DNA of 64,000 nt from Diphasiastrum complanatum (GCA_029204225.1 CM055095.1:66011248-66075247); one strand, 5' to 3'; positions 1 to 11,299 are shown, counted from the stretch's first letter. Numbers and translations are program-made. The notes: generated by a model from the letters alone, not told the origin.

Positions 1-595
1 TGTAATGGACACATGCATGATGATTTGTACATTTCTAGTTAGAACTAGGACACTTGGAAAAAGTAGGTAGAGATTGATGTGACAAATGTCATATAGACTC
101 TAGTTTTCACAATTAGATGTCATTTTATAATGAATGGATGTAGTTCTACCTCGAGCTACCTCAAACTCCATAAATAAGTGTAGCTCTCCTCACAATCAAT
201 GATGAAGAACCAAAGTTTTGTAACTATCTGATGCCATTTTGGATCTAAACAATTTTACTTGTTATCTCTCTATCTTTCTCTCTCTAACTCGTGTTGAAGC
301 TAATGCTTATACACTGATATCTTGTACTTTTGCTCATTATTGAGTCATTGCTATCATATTCTGTTGCTTAGCATGCTAGATTGTGTTAAGCCATTTCTTC
401 TGAACTAGATCTTGCTAATCAATCTAGAAAAAGCATGGGTGTTTGTTCTTAACTATTTCTTAAATTATTATTTTTGACATCATTATTAAACTTTTAAGTA
501 CAATCAGGTTATTGTGCTAATCACAAAGCTTAATTAGATCCATCATCATACTTGTGGACATTCTCCACACGTGTGAAATTTGGATATTTTGGTCA
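1..595 (+). repeat. 5' LTR of element A (3' part only)
   Basis: The stretch ends immediately before a primer-binding site and is recognisably similar to the reverse complement of 52877-53746, a fully delimited 870-bp LTR of the same family. About 275 bp of the LTR should therefore lie upstream of the window. A CT-rich tract and a stretch around the word CACGTGTGAA are shared between the copies. The LTR would carry promoter and polyadenylation signals for the element. Confidence 0.75.
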
Positions 596-607
596 TGGTA
601 TCGGAGC
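596..607 (+). promoter_or_regulatory. Primer-binding site of element A
   Basis: TGGTATCGGAGC follows the LTR directly. It differs by one base from TGGTATCAGAGC, the usual copia site complementary to the 3' end of initiator methionine tRNA, which primes minus-strand synthesis. Confidence 0.8.
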
Positions 608-1300
608 CAAATTTGCATGCTAACATCTCTGATTGTACAAGAAATTGAGAGCTAAATCAAGCAAAAAAGCAGTTTTGCACTTTTTTCTCACATTTCTCTG
701 AAGTGTATTTGGATCAAATCAGATTGAAACTGAATTTTCAGACCTAAAGAGTCGTAGTACAAAATTATGGAATTCTGCACATGTGAAAATTAGTGATTTT
801 CAATTTTTTTTATTTCCTTGCTTGTAGATCCAAAGATAGTAGCGTTATAGCTTGATGGAAAGCTTATGATCTGTACTTTCCATAGAAATTGAAATCAAAA
901 TCAATCTAATGTGTCTAGCAAGAGTTATAAACTCCTAAAGAGGATAAGGATAGGTCCAAAATCCGAGTGACAACATTTTGATTTGATTCAATCTTGCTTT
1001 ATTCTGAATCCATTGTTTTGAGCATCCTACACAAGAAACTGAAGATCAAGATTGAGTTTGAAGTAAGTGAACACCTTTTGAGCCTTTGAGAGTCAATTGT
1101 GTTCTCTTTTGAAGCATTTCACACGTGCCAAAAGTAGGATTCAAACTAGCCAAGTGTCTCAATCCACTTTGTGTGTCTGATCTAGATAATTTGTCTTGTG
1201 AAATATTTGAGATTCATCTCAAATACAGTTGCAAGTGTTTCACATAGGAAGGTAGTACATCCTTGAAAATACCTATAGTGAAAGAGATCAGCAACTTTAA
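608..1300 (+). other. Untranslated leader of element A
   Basis: About 690 bp between primer-binding site and gag with no sustained reading frame. Parts are similar to the leader of element N (reverse complement of about 54680-55430), for example the motif CTTGATGGAAAGCTTATGATC at 853-873. Confidence 0.55.
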
Positions 1301-1305
1301 GTTGA

Positions 1306-3045
1306 TTGGAACAAGCTCAAAAATATTGCAGTCCAATAACTAAGAAGTCTTCATTAAAACTGGCATCTCAGGGAGAATATCTTCTAGAAGCTAATAAAAG
1401 ACTAAAGACTTCTAGATACTCAATTTGGAAGTTCAGAATGGAGTCATATTTTGATACTCCAGGATGTTATGGATATATTGTGCTTGGTGTTGAGGAGGAG
1501 CCTCAAAACACAGGCTAAAAGTATAGGAAGAGAGCTAGAATGGCTCTACCATTTCATTAAAATGAATGTATCTAATGAAATTCTGAGAGAGATAGGATCT
1601 TGCACTACAGCCAAAGAAGCTTGGGATGAACTGAATTCATCTATGAAGGCAAAAAATACTTCTAGAAATACCTCACTCTTAGGAATCAGATTTTCCAAAG
1701 TTTTCAAAGAAGTGAAAAGAGTGCATCAAACTATGTTCTAAGGGTTAAAGATTTACATAGAGAGCTTTCTTGTGTTGGTGTTCCTATTAACCAAGATGAG
1801 CTAGTTCAAGTCATACTGAATGGCTTGAGAGATGACTATGATAATCTTGTTCAGTCTTTTCCATTAAGGAGGAGTTGCCTAATCTAGAAACTCTCCAAGG
1901 AATTCTTATTTCTGAAGAATCTAGACAAAGCTATAAACTCTCCAGGATGAACAAACTTGAGCATGGTGGAAGTGACAAAGCCCTCTTTGTCAAAGACAAG
2001 CATAAAGGAAGGAGTAAGAACCAGTTCTCTCAAGCATCCAACAAAGACAAAGCCAAAGATCGAGACAAGGATCAGTGAAGAGGATGATACAACTCATCCT
2101 ACTACTTCAAAGACCAAGAAGAAGAAAGTGAAGTGTTTTCTTCTGTGGCAAGAAGGGCACTATGCCTCTAATTGCTTTAAGAAGAAAAACCAACTCAAGG
2201 CAAGCTAATCTCTCCAAAGAGATTGAAGAAGATTCTGTTGCAAGTGATGGAGAAGGATCATCATGGTGTCCAGTTTTGCTTCATACCTGTCACGAAAGAT
2301 GGAGTTTGGTACTAGATAGTGGAGCTTCTTCACATATGTGCTATTCAAAGGAGTCATTTGACTCAATTGTACCTTACAAAGGACTCAAGAGATCTATTTT
2401 ACACTGCTAATGATCATGAGTGCTCTATAGAAGGAATTGGCAACATTCCATTGAAATTGCTTCTTCAAAAGTTCTTGCACTTACTAATGTTCTTTTCATA
2501 CCAAACTTACAAAGAACTTAATTAGTGTGGGAAAGTTGCTTGATAATGGTTGTGATGTAAAGTTCAACTCCAATACTTGTTTTATCAAGAAAAATGATGA
2601 GATCCTACCTGATGGATCTAGATGTGGTGGAATTTTTAAGTTGAATTCTTATGAGAATGCAAACCTTTGTGAAGTTGCTTTGTTATTAAGGAGGAGCTAT
2701 GGCATAGAAGGTTGGGTCATCCTAACTTTACATCTATGTCTTCTATGGTCCAGAATGTGAAGGGCTATTGGCCTTCCAAAATCTCTTTCCAAAGATTTTC
2801 AAGCCTTGTGAGGCTTGTGCTATTGCAAAATCACACAGAAAGCCATATCAGAAGTCTTCTTATAAAGACTACTCATCCTTTGGAACTTATACACTCGGAT
2901 GTACATTTTTTCTCTTCTAAAAGTATTGGTGGTTGCAACATGTTTTGTCACCTTTATTGATGACTTTACTAGATATACTTGGTTGTATCTACTTTCTTCA
3001 AAGGCTATCAAGATTGTTTGCATGAAATGTCATGACAATTATATT
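1306..3045 (+). pseudogene. Degenerate copia gag-protease-integrase (element A)
   Basis: Read across at least four frame changes. Gag-like text at about 1380-2080 includes SIWKFRMES, LVQVILNGL and ILISEESR, typical of the copia gag family. A zinc knuckle near 2130-2180 reads CFLLWQEGHYASNC, with the second cysteine of CX2CX4HX4C replaced by leucine. An aspartic protease signature DSGASSHM starts at about 2315. Next come the pre-integrase segment (SVGKLLDNGCDVKF at about 2526; GHPNFTSM at about 2712) and an integrase start near 2890-3030. In an intact element these would package RNA, mature the polyprotein and insert cDNA. Here nothing can be translated as one protein. Confidence 0.8.
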
Positions 3046-4309
3046 TTGGCCTATTTATTTTGACATCATATATTTTCGATGGCATTGAAAGGGTGTTTGG
3101 CCAAAGATATACGAAATGTTATCTCAGAATTATTGACCTTTACAAGGTATTGCTCGTGAGTCTTAACGTCATTCAAATAAGCACATTGTGCACATATATT
3201 AATGATGCATTTGTATTTTTGTATGCGACGAATATGTAGATAGATATCTTCAAAAGACATAAATATAGGAGATATAGGATGCATGCGTCTCAAAGCTTTT
3301 GAGATTGTTTGTGCTTTCTATAGATGCCTTCCTCCATCATTCATGGACATCCAAATTCACCTATTCATTCACCTTGTTGACGAGGTGGAGCTAGGGGGCC
3401 CCTGTGAGTGCAAGATGGATGTTTTTTTTTGGAGCGATTTATGAAAGTCCTAAAAGATTTTATTCGTCGAAAAGCGCATGTAGAAGGTAGTATGGCGGAA
3501 GCTTGGATGGGCACAAGGGTCTTTGTTTTACATTATAGAGTACTTGACATAATTAAATCCAGGGGCTCCAAGTCTGTGGCATGATAGTGATGAGGAGAGC
3601 AACAAACAAGAGAGCATTCCACAAGGAAAAGGAACGCGTGCTAGATTATTGAGTGTATTAGAGACAAGGTTTGCACGTTCATGTTATACAATACACAAGA
3701 ATTGTCATCTTGCTTGGTTTATACGAAAATCCAAGATCAATGGAATATTGATAGAATGTGGTGGCTCGATCACATAGGGGCTACGCTTTTCCGTCTGAAT
3801 TGGAGAAGCTCTGAGATCAATGCAACATTTCTTGGCTATATGAAGCCCTGAATGATGCTTGTGTGAGTGGAAAACAAATATCAAATTTGGAATGGAATCT
3901 CGCGACTCAAACTCATCACATATTATATATATAATAATTGCTTTGGTATTGTAATACATTATTTCGAAATATTATTTGATATATGCATTTTTCAATTTGA
4001 CAATATGGGCATTTCATACAATATTTTATACTTCTCTTCTTCTTTATTCTATTGAAATATTTCTAATTAAATTAATGTCATTGTAAATACTCATCAAACA
4101 TATAGATTATTTTTTTGCATGCCAATGCATCTTCGGAGTGACATTAATTTCAAGAGTGATCTGCAACCATCTACAATTCAAGCTAAGACATTTGAGCTAA
4201 AGTGACAAAAAAATATACCAGTATGCTTTGCAACTGCAACAACTATAGATGGTATATATTAAGAGCATTCAAGTACTTATAGGCAATCTAAAAGATAGAT
4301 CTAAAGTTC
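3046..4309. other. No recognisable feature
   Basis: AT-rich sequence after the break of element A. Open frames are short, occur on both strands and resemble no family I know. It could be decayed repeat or ordinary intergenic DNA. Confidence 0.5.
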
Positions 4310-4575
4310 CTCAAGTTTCAGACTAATGTGCACAAGAAGCTCACTCACTACATCATCAATGATACCACCAACTCCACCAAATAAATCACAACAATGAGAG
4401 CAACCAAACAGTACTAGAATCACAATAAAATCATCCCTTGGCACGTTGATCCAAACAAACAACAAGAGCCACAGACAATAAGAAGTCCTCAAGTTCCTCA
4501 AGTCCACAAGTCCACAAGTTTCTCAAGATTTACGACTACCACAAAGTCATGCACACAAAACTTTCTTTCTCGTAT
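4310..4575. repeat. Tandem duplication, first unit
   Basis: Starts at AAGTTCCTCAAGTTTCAGAC and runs through GATACCACCAACTCCACC, GAGCCACAGACAATAA and CACAAAGTCATGCACACAAA. The same ordered words recur at 4602-4681 and, after element B, at 9915-10205. The unit is about 270 bp and imperfectly conserved. Confidence 0.7.
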
Positions 4576-4601
4576 CAGCATGCTCCATATTTCTCGTATC
4601 C

Positions 4602-4681
4602 ACAAGTTCCTCAAGTTTCACACCAATGTGCACAGAAGCTCACTTAAGACATATGCATCAGCAGTGATACCACCAACTCCA
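4602..4681. repeat. Tandem duplication, second unit, left piece
   Basis: AAGTTCCTCAAGTTTCACAC through GATACCACCAACTCCA parallels the first unit at 4310-4375. Element B was inserted at CTCCA, and the remainder of this unit resumes at 9915. Confidence 0.75.
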
Positions 4682-5335
4682 TGTGAGAGATTTCAACTAG
4701 TTTAGTCTAGTTTAGTCATATTTTGGTAAATTGTCAATAAGAGGCCAAAACTTATTTTAGACTTAGAGATAAACTTTTTGAAGTTATATTAGTTTAAAAT
4801 ACATTCAATAAACACTTTTTGAAAGTGTGGGAAAGTTGGTAGTCGAGTTTGAAAGAGATTCAAATTTGAACTTTGGGTACATTGAATCTAGACCCAGAAA
4901 TAGTAGGGTTTACATTTTGGATGGAAAGCCAAGTGGCCAAATAGGGTTTGGACACTCTATAAAAGGATGTAACTCATGGAAGGACACATCTTCTCTCTTC
5001 TCTCTCTCATTTCATCATTATACATGGTTCTCTTTGGGTTCTACTACTCATTGGTGCACTATCTTGGTGTTATCTTGCAATCTTGTGTGTAGAATGCTCA
5101 TTTATTGCTATTTTCGGTTCCCCACGTGTGAAATACAGTAGGGTATTGTAATTTTTACGGACAACAAACATATTTTATGTTCTGGTTCATGTTTGATCAG
5201 TATCTCTTAGAGTTTGCATCTCATTTTGTGTGTAGATGCTGATTTTTCTACATTGAGAGGATTGTTGGTTTGCTCTTATTGTAACCAAAGATCAGGGACA
5301 TGGATTGGATCTTGAATGATCGGAAATCCTTCACA
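4682..5335 (+). repeat. 5' LTR of element B
   Basis: Delimited by TG...CA ends, the flanking duplication and the downstream primer-binding site. Contains a TATA-like box at 4958-4964 (TATAAAA) followed by a CT-rich stretch, the likely U3/R promoter. Confidence 0.92.
4958..4964 (+). promoter_or_regulatory. TATA box in the B LTR
   Basis: TATAAAA in the context ACTCTATAAAAGGATG, conserved in the 3' LTR at 9537-9543. Its position in the middle of the LTR fits the start of R. Confidence 0.6.
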
Positions 5336-5347
5336 TGGTATCAAAGC
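5336..5347 (+). promoter_or_regulatory. Primer-binding site of element B
   Basis: TGGTATCAAAGC abuts the LTR end. It has one mismatch to the canonical copia initiator-tRNA site. Confidence 0.8.
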
Positions 5348-5931
5348 TCTTGTGTTTCAGGTTATGAAAGGATCAGCCATCTTTAGCAAAGATTTGGAGG
5401 AGTTACCAATGCTAAAGCATGCTAGATTGATTTCTACTCAAAAATCAGCATTTTTGCATGTGTAAAATTGATCTTTTGTAGGTCAAAACTCAATATAGGG
5501 TTATATACTTGATCAATTACGATTTCACACTTGGTTTACTATATTTAGATGATATTTGGTGCATTAGTAAGGTCTCATTGGAGTCTACAAGAAGATATAT
5601 CAAGTTTTTAGAAATTGCATGTAGAATTTGAGATATTCAATTTTTTGTGATTTTGTCAAAACCCTAATTTTGATTGGATCTCTAGTTTGTGAGGTTACTG
5701 AACTTCATTTGAGTGTGTTTCAATCTTAGGAAGTGGCAAGAATCATTAGATTGAGGATAGATCATAGGTTGGTCAAGATTTCACTATTCTATGTGTTGAT
5801 TTTCTAGTTAGAAGTGCTAGAAGAGATTTGAGAGGTTCCATATCTTTGTGATATCTTCTTGAGTTCATTTGTTGACATTCAAGAGAGTGCTTTGTTGGAA
5901 CAGGTGAAAGAGAAGATCAGGTCACTTCAAC
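5348..5931 (+). other. Untranslated leader of element B
   Basis: About 580 bp between the primer-binding site and the gag ATG, with no conserved frame. Such leaders normally hold packaging signals; none can be recognised by eye. Confidence 0.55.
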
Positions 5932-6867
5932 ATGGCTACAAGTGGAGGCTTTACGTTGGAGAGCAATGATAGGCTTACCTCAATCAACTATTCTACTTGG
6001 AAGGTGAGGATGGAGTCCTTATTGGAGATGAATGAGTTGATGGAGATTGTTGCAGGTGTGGAGGAGAGGACTCAAGCACCTCAAGATCAAATGAGGTATG
6101 ACAAGAGAGCTAAAAGAGCTCTACACATGATTAAGATGAATGTTACCAATGAGCTTCTCAAGGAAGTTGGTAAGTGCACATCATCTTTGGAGGCTTGGGA
6201 AGCTTTGAAGAAGATTTATGAATCCAAGTCTACATCAAGATTGCTTACTCTTAGGAGGAAAATCTTTCAAAGTTTGCAAAAGAAGGGAGAGAGTACTCAT
6301 GCTTTTGTTTTGAGGGTTAAAGCATTCAATGATGAGTTAGCATGTATTGATGAGGGCATTAAAGAGGTAGAACTTGTTCAAGTTATACTTAATGGCTTGT
6401 TGGATGATCATGCTAATCTTGTCCAAAGTTTTGCTATTCAAAAGACTTTGCCAAGTATTGTGGATTTGCAAGAGATCTTGGTGAATGAGGAGTATAGGCT
6501 TCAATCAAGAGGAGGTGGATCTACATCGACATCTCATTATGAAGAGGATGCTATGTTCATCAAAGGCAAGTTCAAGGGCAAAGGCAAAGGCAAGTGGTCT
6601 AAAGGGCAAGATCAAGGTGAGACTTCTTCTTTTGGCAAAAAGAAAGATAAGTCTAAGTTAAAATGCTTCTATTGTGGAATTGAAAGGCATTTTGCAAATG
6701 AATTTTTGAAGAAGCAAAGAGATGAAGGTAGCAAGCAAATCAACTTTACTACTAATAATGAAGATCTAGGTGGTTGTGATTCTCTTTTGATGTGTTCTTC
6801 AAGTCCAATATCAAGTGAAGTGACAAAGATTCATGGTGGATTGATAGTGGATCTAGTTCACACATGA
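5932..6867 (+). CDS. gag: Copia gag of element B (311 codons)
   Basis: Nucleocapsid precursor that would coat and package the element RNA in cytoplasmic particles. The ATG at 5932 opens MATSGGFTLESNDRL; the copia gag (UBN2-type) region spans about residues 15-190, with NYSTWKVRMES, ALHMIKMNVTNE and LVQVILNGL. A basic linker of Lys/Gly repeats (about 205-240) precedes a zinc knuckle near residues 243-256 reading CFYCGIERHFANEF, where the last cysteine of CX2CX4HX4C is phenylalanine. A one-base loss near 6821, compared with copy P, shifts the frame just before the protease, so gag ends early at 6867. RNA binding is probably impaired, since the knuckle is incomplete. Confidence 0.85.
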   Translation: MATSGGFTLESNDRLTSINYSTWKVRMESLLEMNELMEIVAGVEERTQAPQDQMRYDKRAKRALHMIKMNVTNELLKEVGKCTSSLEAWEALKKIYESKSTSRLLTLRRKIFQSLQKKGESTHAFVLRVKAFNDELACIDEGIKEVELVQVILNGLLDDHANLVQSFAIQKTLPSIVDLQEILVNEEYRLQSRGGGSTSTSHYEEDAMFIKGKFKGKGKGKWSKGQDQGETSSFGKKKDKSKLKCFYCGIERHFANEFLKKQRDEGSKQINFTTNNEDLGGCDSLLMCSSSPISSEVTKIHGGLIVDLVHT

Positions 6868-7790
6868 CTAGTCACAAGGACTTCTTTACTTCTTTGGTCA
6901 CTTATGATGGAGCCAAGAAAGCAATTCACATGGCCAATGGTGGTGAGTGTGTGATCGAAGGTATTGGTTCAATTCTTATTTGTCTCTCTACTAATAGGAA
7001 AGCAAGACTTGATGGTGTTCTTTACATTCCTTCACTTTAAAAGAATTTGTTAAGTGTTGGTCAAATGATAGAGAAAGGATACATGGTAAAGTTTGGTGGT
7101 GATGCTTGTTTTATTACAAAGGAAGAAATCTTGGTTGCTAGGGACAACAGACAAGGTAGACTTTTCAAGCTTGATGATTTTGTTATGGCTAACAAAAAGG
7201 ATGGAATGGAAAATGGGATTGGTCTCAACTTTCCAAAGTTCCCTTTTAGCATCAATAAGATTGGTGGATCTTATGCAAAGTCTAAAAAGCTTATGCTAGA
7301 TCTAGGTCAAGATCTAATATGCTTCTTGTAGATGTTCATCTTTGTGCTAACTTGGCTAGTCTTGAGGATAATGATAGTGTTTCAATGGTTCTTCGTGGAA
7401 AGTGCAAGCACGCAAAAGGTAAGGAAAGAGATAACTTCATCAATGGAGGTGAAGGTTCTTCCTTGGAAAAGATTGTTGTTAATGATTTCTTTGATCATAT
7501 GGAAAAGGATGTTGCTAGGTGCATGCATGAAGGAGGTGGTTCTTCTACATTCTTTTGTTATGATTCCAAGAAAGTCATTTTTCCAGCAAGTGGAGTCACA
7601 AGTCTTCATAAAGAGAGTAGATCAAATGGTTATATCAAGAGACTTGGTGAGGAAGATAGTCACAAGTCAAGAAGAAGAGAAGTATGTAAAGAGTTCAAAG
7701 TAGGATGTACTTTGAATGATGTCATTGTGAATGATAGTGAGGAAGAATCATTATCATATGATTCATTATCTAAAACATTGAGTAGAAGTT
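6818..7790 (+). pseudogene. Copia protease and shortened integrase (element B)
   Basis: After the frameshift the protease reads WIDSGSSSHMTSH near 6837, followed by VIEGIGS and LLSVGQMIEKGYMVKFGGDACF (about 6950-7110), the usual order between copia protease and the pre-integrase zinc region. LNFPKFPFSINK and DVHLCANLAS (about 7225-7345) look like eroded pre-integrase and integrase starts. The HHCC histidines/cysteines and the DDE core cannot be followed. The later segment (about 7440-7790) is acidic and serine-rich and matches nothing clearly. The whole block is repeated in P, so the erosion predates both copies. Confidence 0.65.
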
Positions 7791-7791
7791 C

Positions 7792-8616
7792 TTGTTTGAA
7801 AAAAGAGAGTACTTCAATCATCCTTATGTTGGAGGTACTAATCATTTTTTTTTCATGGCTTCTAATGTTTTTGAGGTTTCTACTTCTTATGATGCAATCA
7901 TTAAGAGGGAGTCTATTGAAGGAAAGAGAAATGGAAGATTGGTTCTTGGGAATATCCAAGACATGGATCTCACATCTCTTCATCAACTCAAAGGATTCTA
8001 TGATTATGAATTGATCACTCATGATCAAGATGGCAAAAGGTTGGTTGGAGAAGACTACATGGAGCAAATCAAGAGGCAATTTCTTCAAGGCAAGGGAGAT
8101 CTCATTGGTGAGCTTATTGAGGTTTTTTATGGACTCAAGAAGTCTGGATTTATTAGGTTTGATACTCATCTTGACCTGCTCTACTTCATGTTAGATGGAA
8201 AGTTTGGAATCTATCTTTTGATTTATGATGGTGACATTGGTGACATTGTTTTCACTAACCTTTATGGAAGATCGAGATCAAGCATTGATGAGATCTTGTT
8301 GAGTATAGATCATATGTTTGGGAGTATTCATAGAGGTTCAGGTCTGAAGATATTCATAGTGGAAATGACTCACTTTGGTTTACTCACATGTTTTGGAGAA
8401 TCTTCTTGTGTAGATGATGCTATGCAAGTGGATATTGGTTCTCATGGTTTTCATACTGGAAAAGCAAGTAATGGATCTGGAAAACAAAGTTTGTTCAATG
8501 AATTTGATGGTCAAGTTGATGATAAAGAGGTTGGTCTCAAAGGTGGCAATTTGGAGCTAGTCAAGAGCATCAAAGGAGAGGTAATTGACAAAGATGTTAT
8601 GGATCTGTTTTTGTAA
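7792..8616 (+). pseudogene. Altered copia reverse transcriptase (element B)
   Basis: An open frame of 274 codons that follows the order of copia RT in compressed form: EDYMEQIKRQF (copia: EEIYMEQPEGF), VFYGLKKSGFIRFDTHL (copia: SLYGLKQ...), then GKFGIYLLIYDGDIGD where copia has LLLYVDD. The catalytic YVDD is thus YDGD, with extra residues around it. The N-terminal palm seems lost, and GGNLELVKSIKGEVIDKD near the end may be a remnant of the RNase H tail. The alignment is by eye. A functional polymerase is very unlikely, yet the frame is open, which could reflect recent decay or another use. Confidence 0.55.
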
Positions 8617-9250
8617 CTTATTAAAGACTCAAGTAAGGTCAAAGGAGCAGCACGGAAGTGTTGTTCAAGTTTACTTTACTTGTTCTATCTCATGTTTGAG
8701 CTATTTCATGTGGATGTGTGCAAATTGTCAAGATATGGACAAACTAGCTACATTCTCTTGCAATATCTTATTGTTGGAGTTGTACTAGCATTCTTGGCTG
8801 GTTTTGCTGATGGAAAGAGGTTCATTATGTCACTCATTCATGGCCAAGTCATCAAGTGTTGATGATATCTTGTGGCAAGATGGAGATGGAGGCTCATTCA
8901 TGGAGTTTTATGGTGGAGACATATCAAGAAAGGACAAAGTTGGAGGAGACAAGCAAGCAAACGGTCATCACTCACATTTATTGTTTGGTTGTTGTAATTT
9001 TCCAGAGAGTTCAAATTCTAAAACATGGAGGAATCATTTCATTCACATTCTATTTGGTTCTTCATGTTCTAGTTATATCTTGATGTGTAAAATTGATGTA
9101 AGAAATAGTGAAGCATCCATTTTGGACACTATTCTCTATATCAATTATGAAAGATACTTTGGAACCTTAGAAAGGAGATCTATACTTAGGATGGAGATCA
9201 TTCTAAAGTTGGATCAAAGTTCTATTGTCAAAACTATGCCAAAATTAGTT
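8617..9250 (+). other. 3' interior of element B, unassigned
   Basis: About 630 bp between the altered RT and the purine tract. Overlapping short frames (for example 8804-9265) contain no recognisable domain. The first 120 bp or so are shared with P, which ends near 58378. Confidence 0.5.
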
Positions 9251-9260
9251 GAAGAGGGAG
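9251..9260 (+). promoter_or_regulatory. Polypurine tract of element B
   Basis: GAAGAGGGAG lies directly upstream of the 3' LTR start TGTGAG, the standard position of the plus-strand primer. Confidence 0.85.
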
Positions 9261-9914
9261 TGTGAGAGATTTCAACTAGTTTAGTCTAGTTTAGTCATAT
9301 TTTGGTAAATTGTCAATAAGAGGCCAAAACTCATTTTAGACTTAGAGATAAACTTTTTGAAGTTATATTAATTTAAAATACAATCAATGAACACTTTTTG
9401 AAAGTGTGGAAAAGTTGGTAGTCGAGTTTGAAAGAGATTCAAATTTGAACTTTGGGTACATTGAATCTAGACCCAAAAATGGTAGGGTTTACATTTTGGA
9501 GAGAAAGTCAAGTGGCCAAATAGGGTTTGGACACTCTATAAAAGGATGTAACTCATGGAGAGACACATCTTCTCTCTTCTCTCTCTCATTTCATCATTAT
9601 ACATGGTCCTCTTTGGGTTCTACTACTCATTGGTGCACTATCTTGGTGTTATCTTGCAATCTTGTGTGTAGAATGCTCATTTATTGCTATTTTTGGTTCC
9701 ACACGTGTGAAATACAGTAGGGTACTATAATTGTACGGATAGAAAACATATTTTATGTTTTGGTTCATGTTTGATGAATATCTCGTAGAGTTTGCATCTC
9801 ATTTTGTGTGTAGATGCTGATTTTTCTACATTGAGAGGATTGTTGGTTTGCTCCTTATTGTAACCAAAGATCAGGGACATGGATTGGATCTTGAATGATC
9901 TGAAATCCTTCACA
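9261..9914 (+). repeat. 3' LTR of element B
   Basis: Same length and ends as 4682-5335, with TATAAAA at 9537-9543. It is followed by the second CTCCA of the target duplication. Confidence 0.92.
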
Positions 9915-10205
9915 CTCCATAGCCACCAACCAAACACTAGATTAATCTTAATAAATCACCCCTTGAACATTAACGTTGGTCAATTAATCAAACAACCAGA
10001 GCCACAGGCAATAAAATCGCCATCAATTAATTAGGCTTCTTAATGCTGACCAATCAAAATTCAATCACACAATAGTCATTTTGTCATAATTTCTAACAAG
10101 TTAAGTGTCATAGATAAAAGAGCAATCGAGAAGAGCAATGACGGATGGCCAAGATCTTGTAGTCCGATTTACGATTACCACAAAGTCTTGCACACAAAAC
10201 TTTCT
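9915..10205. repeat. Tandem duplication, second unit, right piece
   Basis: Begins with the duplicated CTCCA, then TAGCCACCAACCAAAC, GAGCCACAGGCAATAA and CACAAAGTCTTGCACACAAA, in the same order as 4370-4565. It shows what the insertion site of element B looked like before insertion. Confidence 0.75.
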
Positions 10206-10233
10206 TTCATGTATCATATAAGGACTCAACATG

Positions 10234-11271
10234 TGTTGGAACCTCTGTATTGTGATTCTGATTCCTATTATGCCTAGATAGAGTCAAACTCTTAGCCACA
10301 ACCATTGTTGCGCACTAAGATCTATCCACTTCCAAGCTACTAACTGACACTGTAGATCTGATTTAAGTTTATGAATAGTAGATAATGTTTAGTAACAGTG
10401 AAAATATATCTACTCTAAGCAAGCATCAAAATCATTCATAGATTACACAACATAGATAGAATGTCACAACTCTATTTTCAGAAATAAGTTTACAACGACT
10501 TTTTCAAGTGTTGTTTGTTTCCCAGATCAGTGCGTTGATGCAAGAGTGGTATTCTCTCTTACGAGGAACTAGCTACTGCTAATTCTATGTCAGTTTGTGT
10601 GACAATATGTGTCTACTACTGCATGACTAACATTGATGCATAACAAACCAACTGTTCTCTTTTGTTCATCTTGTTTATATAAGAACAGAGAAAAAGAGGG
10701 TTTATGCTTTCAGTTGTGCATCGTCGTCATCCGTAGAATCCGTAGAGTCGTTTTGCCACTGTCTATGAGCCGTATCGCATACTGACTGCAATCGTTCCCT
10801 TTGCAATGGCCTTCGGTCAGCCGCTTCGTGAACTAGTTTCTTTTGGTCTTCGCTAGTATACTGCAATATTTGGCCTTCGGTTCCTAATGGTGCCTTGAGG
10901 TGCTATTTGGTTCCTTTGGTCTTCGCTTGTGGACCGCAAGTGTTGACTTGTGATTTGCTTCGACATCGTAATGGACCGTATGCTGGTGTCTTGCAGTTCT
11001 CTAGTGGTTTCTCTTGGCTTCGCTGGCCTTCACTTGTAACCGTAAGATTGACCCTCACGGTGCGTTGTGATTGTGTTTGGTTTACTTCTATTTCGTTAAT
11101 CCATTTGCATTGCAGTTGCGGTTGTTTATGGTTTCTACTTCGGGCAGTTCTTGTGTAGTTTTGCAAGTAAGGTTGGCTCTTTACATGTATTTTTGAAAGT
11201 TTTGGTTCATAAGCTAGCAATGCTTTGTGGGTAGAAACTTCATGTTTATTCAACATGCTCAATATTTGCAT
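10234..11271 (-). mobile_element. 3' end of a minus-strand copia element (M)
   Basis: On the minus strand, 11271-11180 encodes VSTHKALLA and KLSKIH, the same extreme C-terminal pol words found in element L (VSTHKALLACGEP at about 60500-60545). About 950 bp without coding signal follow, containing a TATA-like TATATAA near 10675, and ending GGTTCCAACA at 10234, a plausible LTR terminus (TG...CA). The upstream LTR edge and target duplication are not clear, so the LTR extent is uncertain. Confidence 0.5.
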
Positions 11272-11299
11272 TATGCATCGCTCACACGATGTTCAATGG

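Larger units (their letters stand above)
1..3045 (+). mobile_element. Truncated Ty1/copia element A
   Basis: 5' portion of a copia retrotransposon: LTR (cut by the window edge), primer-binding site, leader, degenerate gag, protease, and the beginning of integrase. It stops abruptly near 3045, just after a reading that resembles the copia integrase start (HSDVHFF, then FIDDFTRYTWLY in a shifted frame). RT, RNase H and the 3' LTR are absent. Frameshifts and stops occur throughout, so it is an old inactive copy. Its LTR matches the minus-strand LTR at 52877-53746, so A and N belong to one family. What removed the 3' half is not visible. Confidence 0.85.
4682..9914 (+). mobile_element. Complete-ended Ty1/copia element B
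   Basis: Two direct LTRs of 654 bp (4682-5335 and 9261-9914), each beginning TGTGAGAG and ending TTCACA, flanked by the 5-bp target duplication CTCCA (4677-4681 and 9915-9919). The primer-binding site follows the 5' LTR, and a purine tract precedes the 3' LTR. By eye the LTRs differ at about 26 substitutions and 2 one-base indels (about 4 percent), so the insertion is not recent. The interior has a long open gag, but protease, integrase and RT are frameshifted and altered. A second copy (P) at 56481-58378 shares this unusual interior. Probably non-autonomous. Confidence 0.92.

Noticed and set aside
7319-8014. Alternative 231-codon frame in element B
   Set aside because: It crosses from integrase remnants into a frame that loses similarity after about 7800; frame 7792-8616 continues the RT-like order, so I treat this as part of the frameshifted pol.
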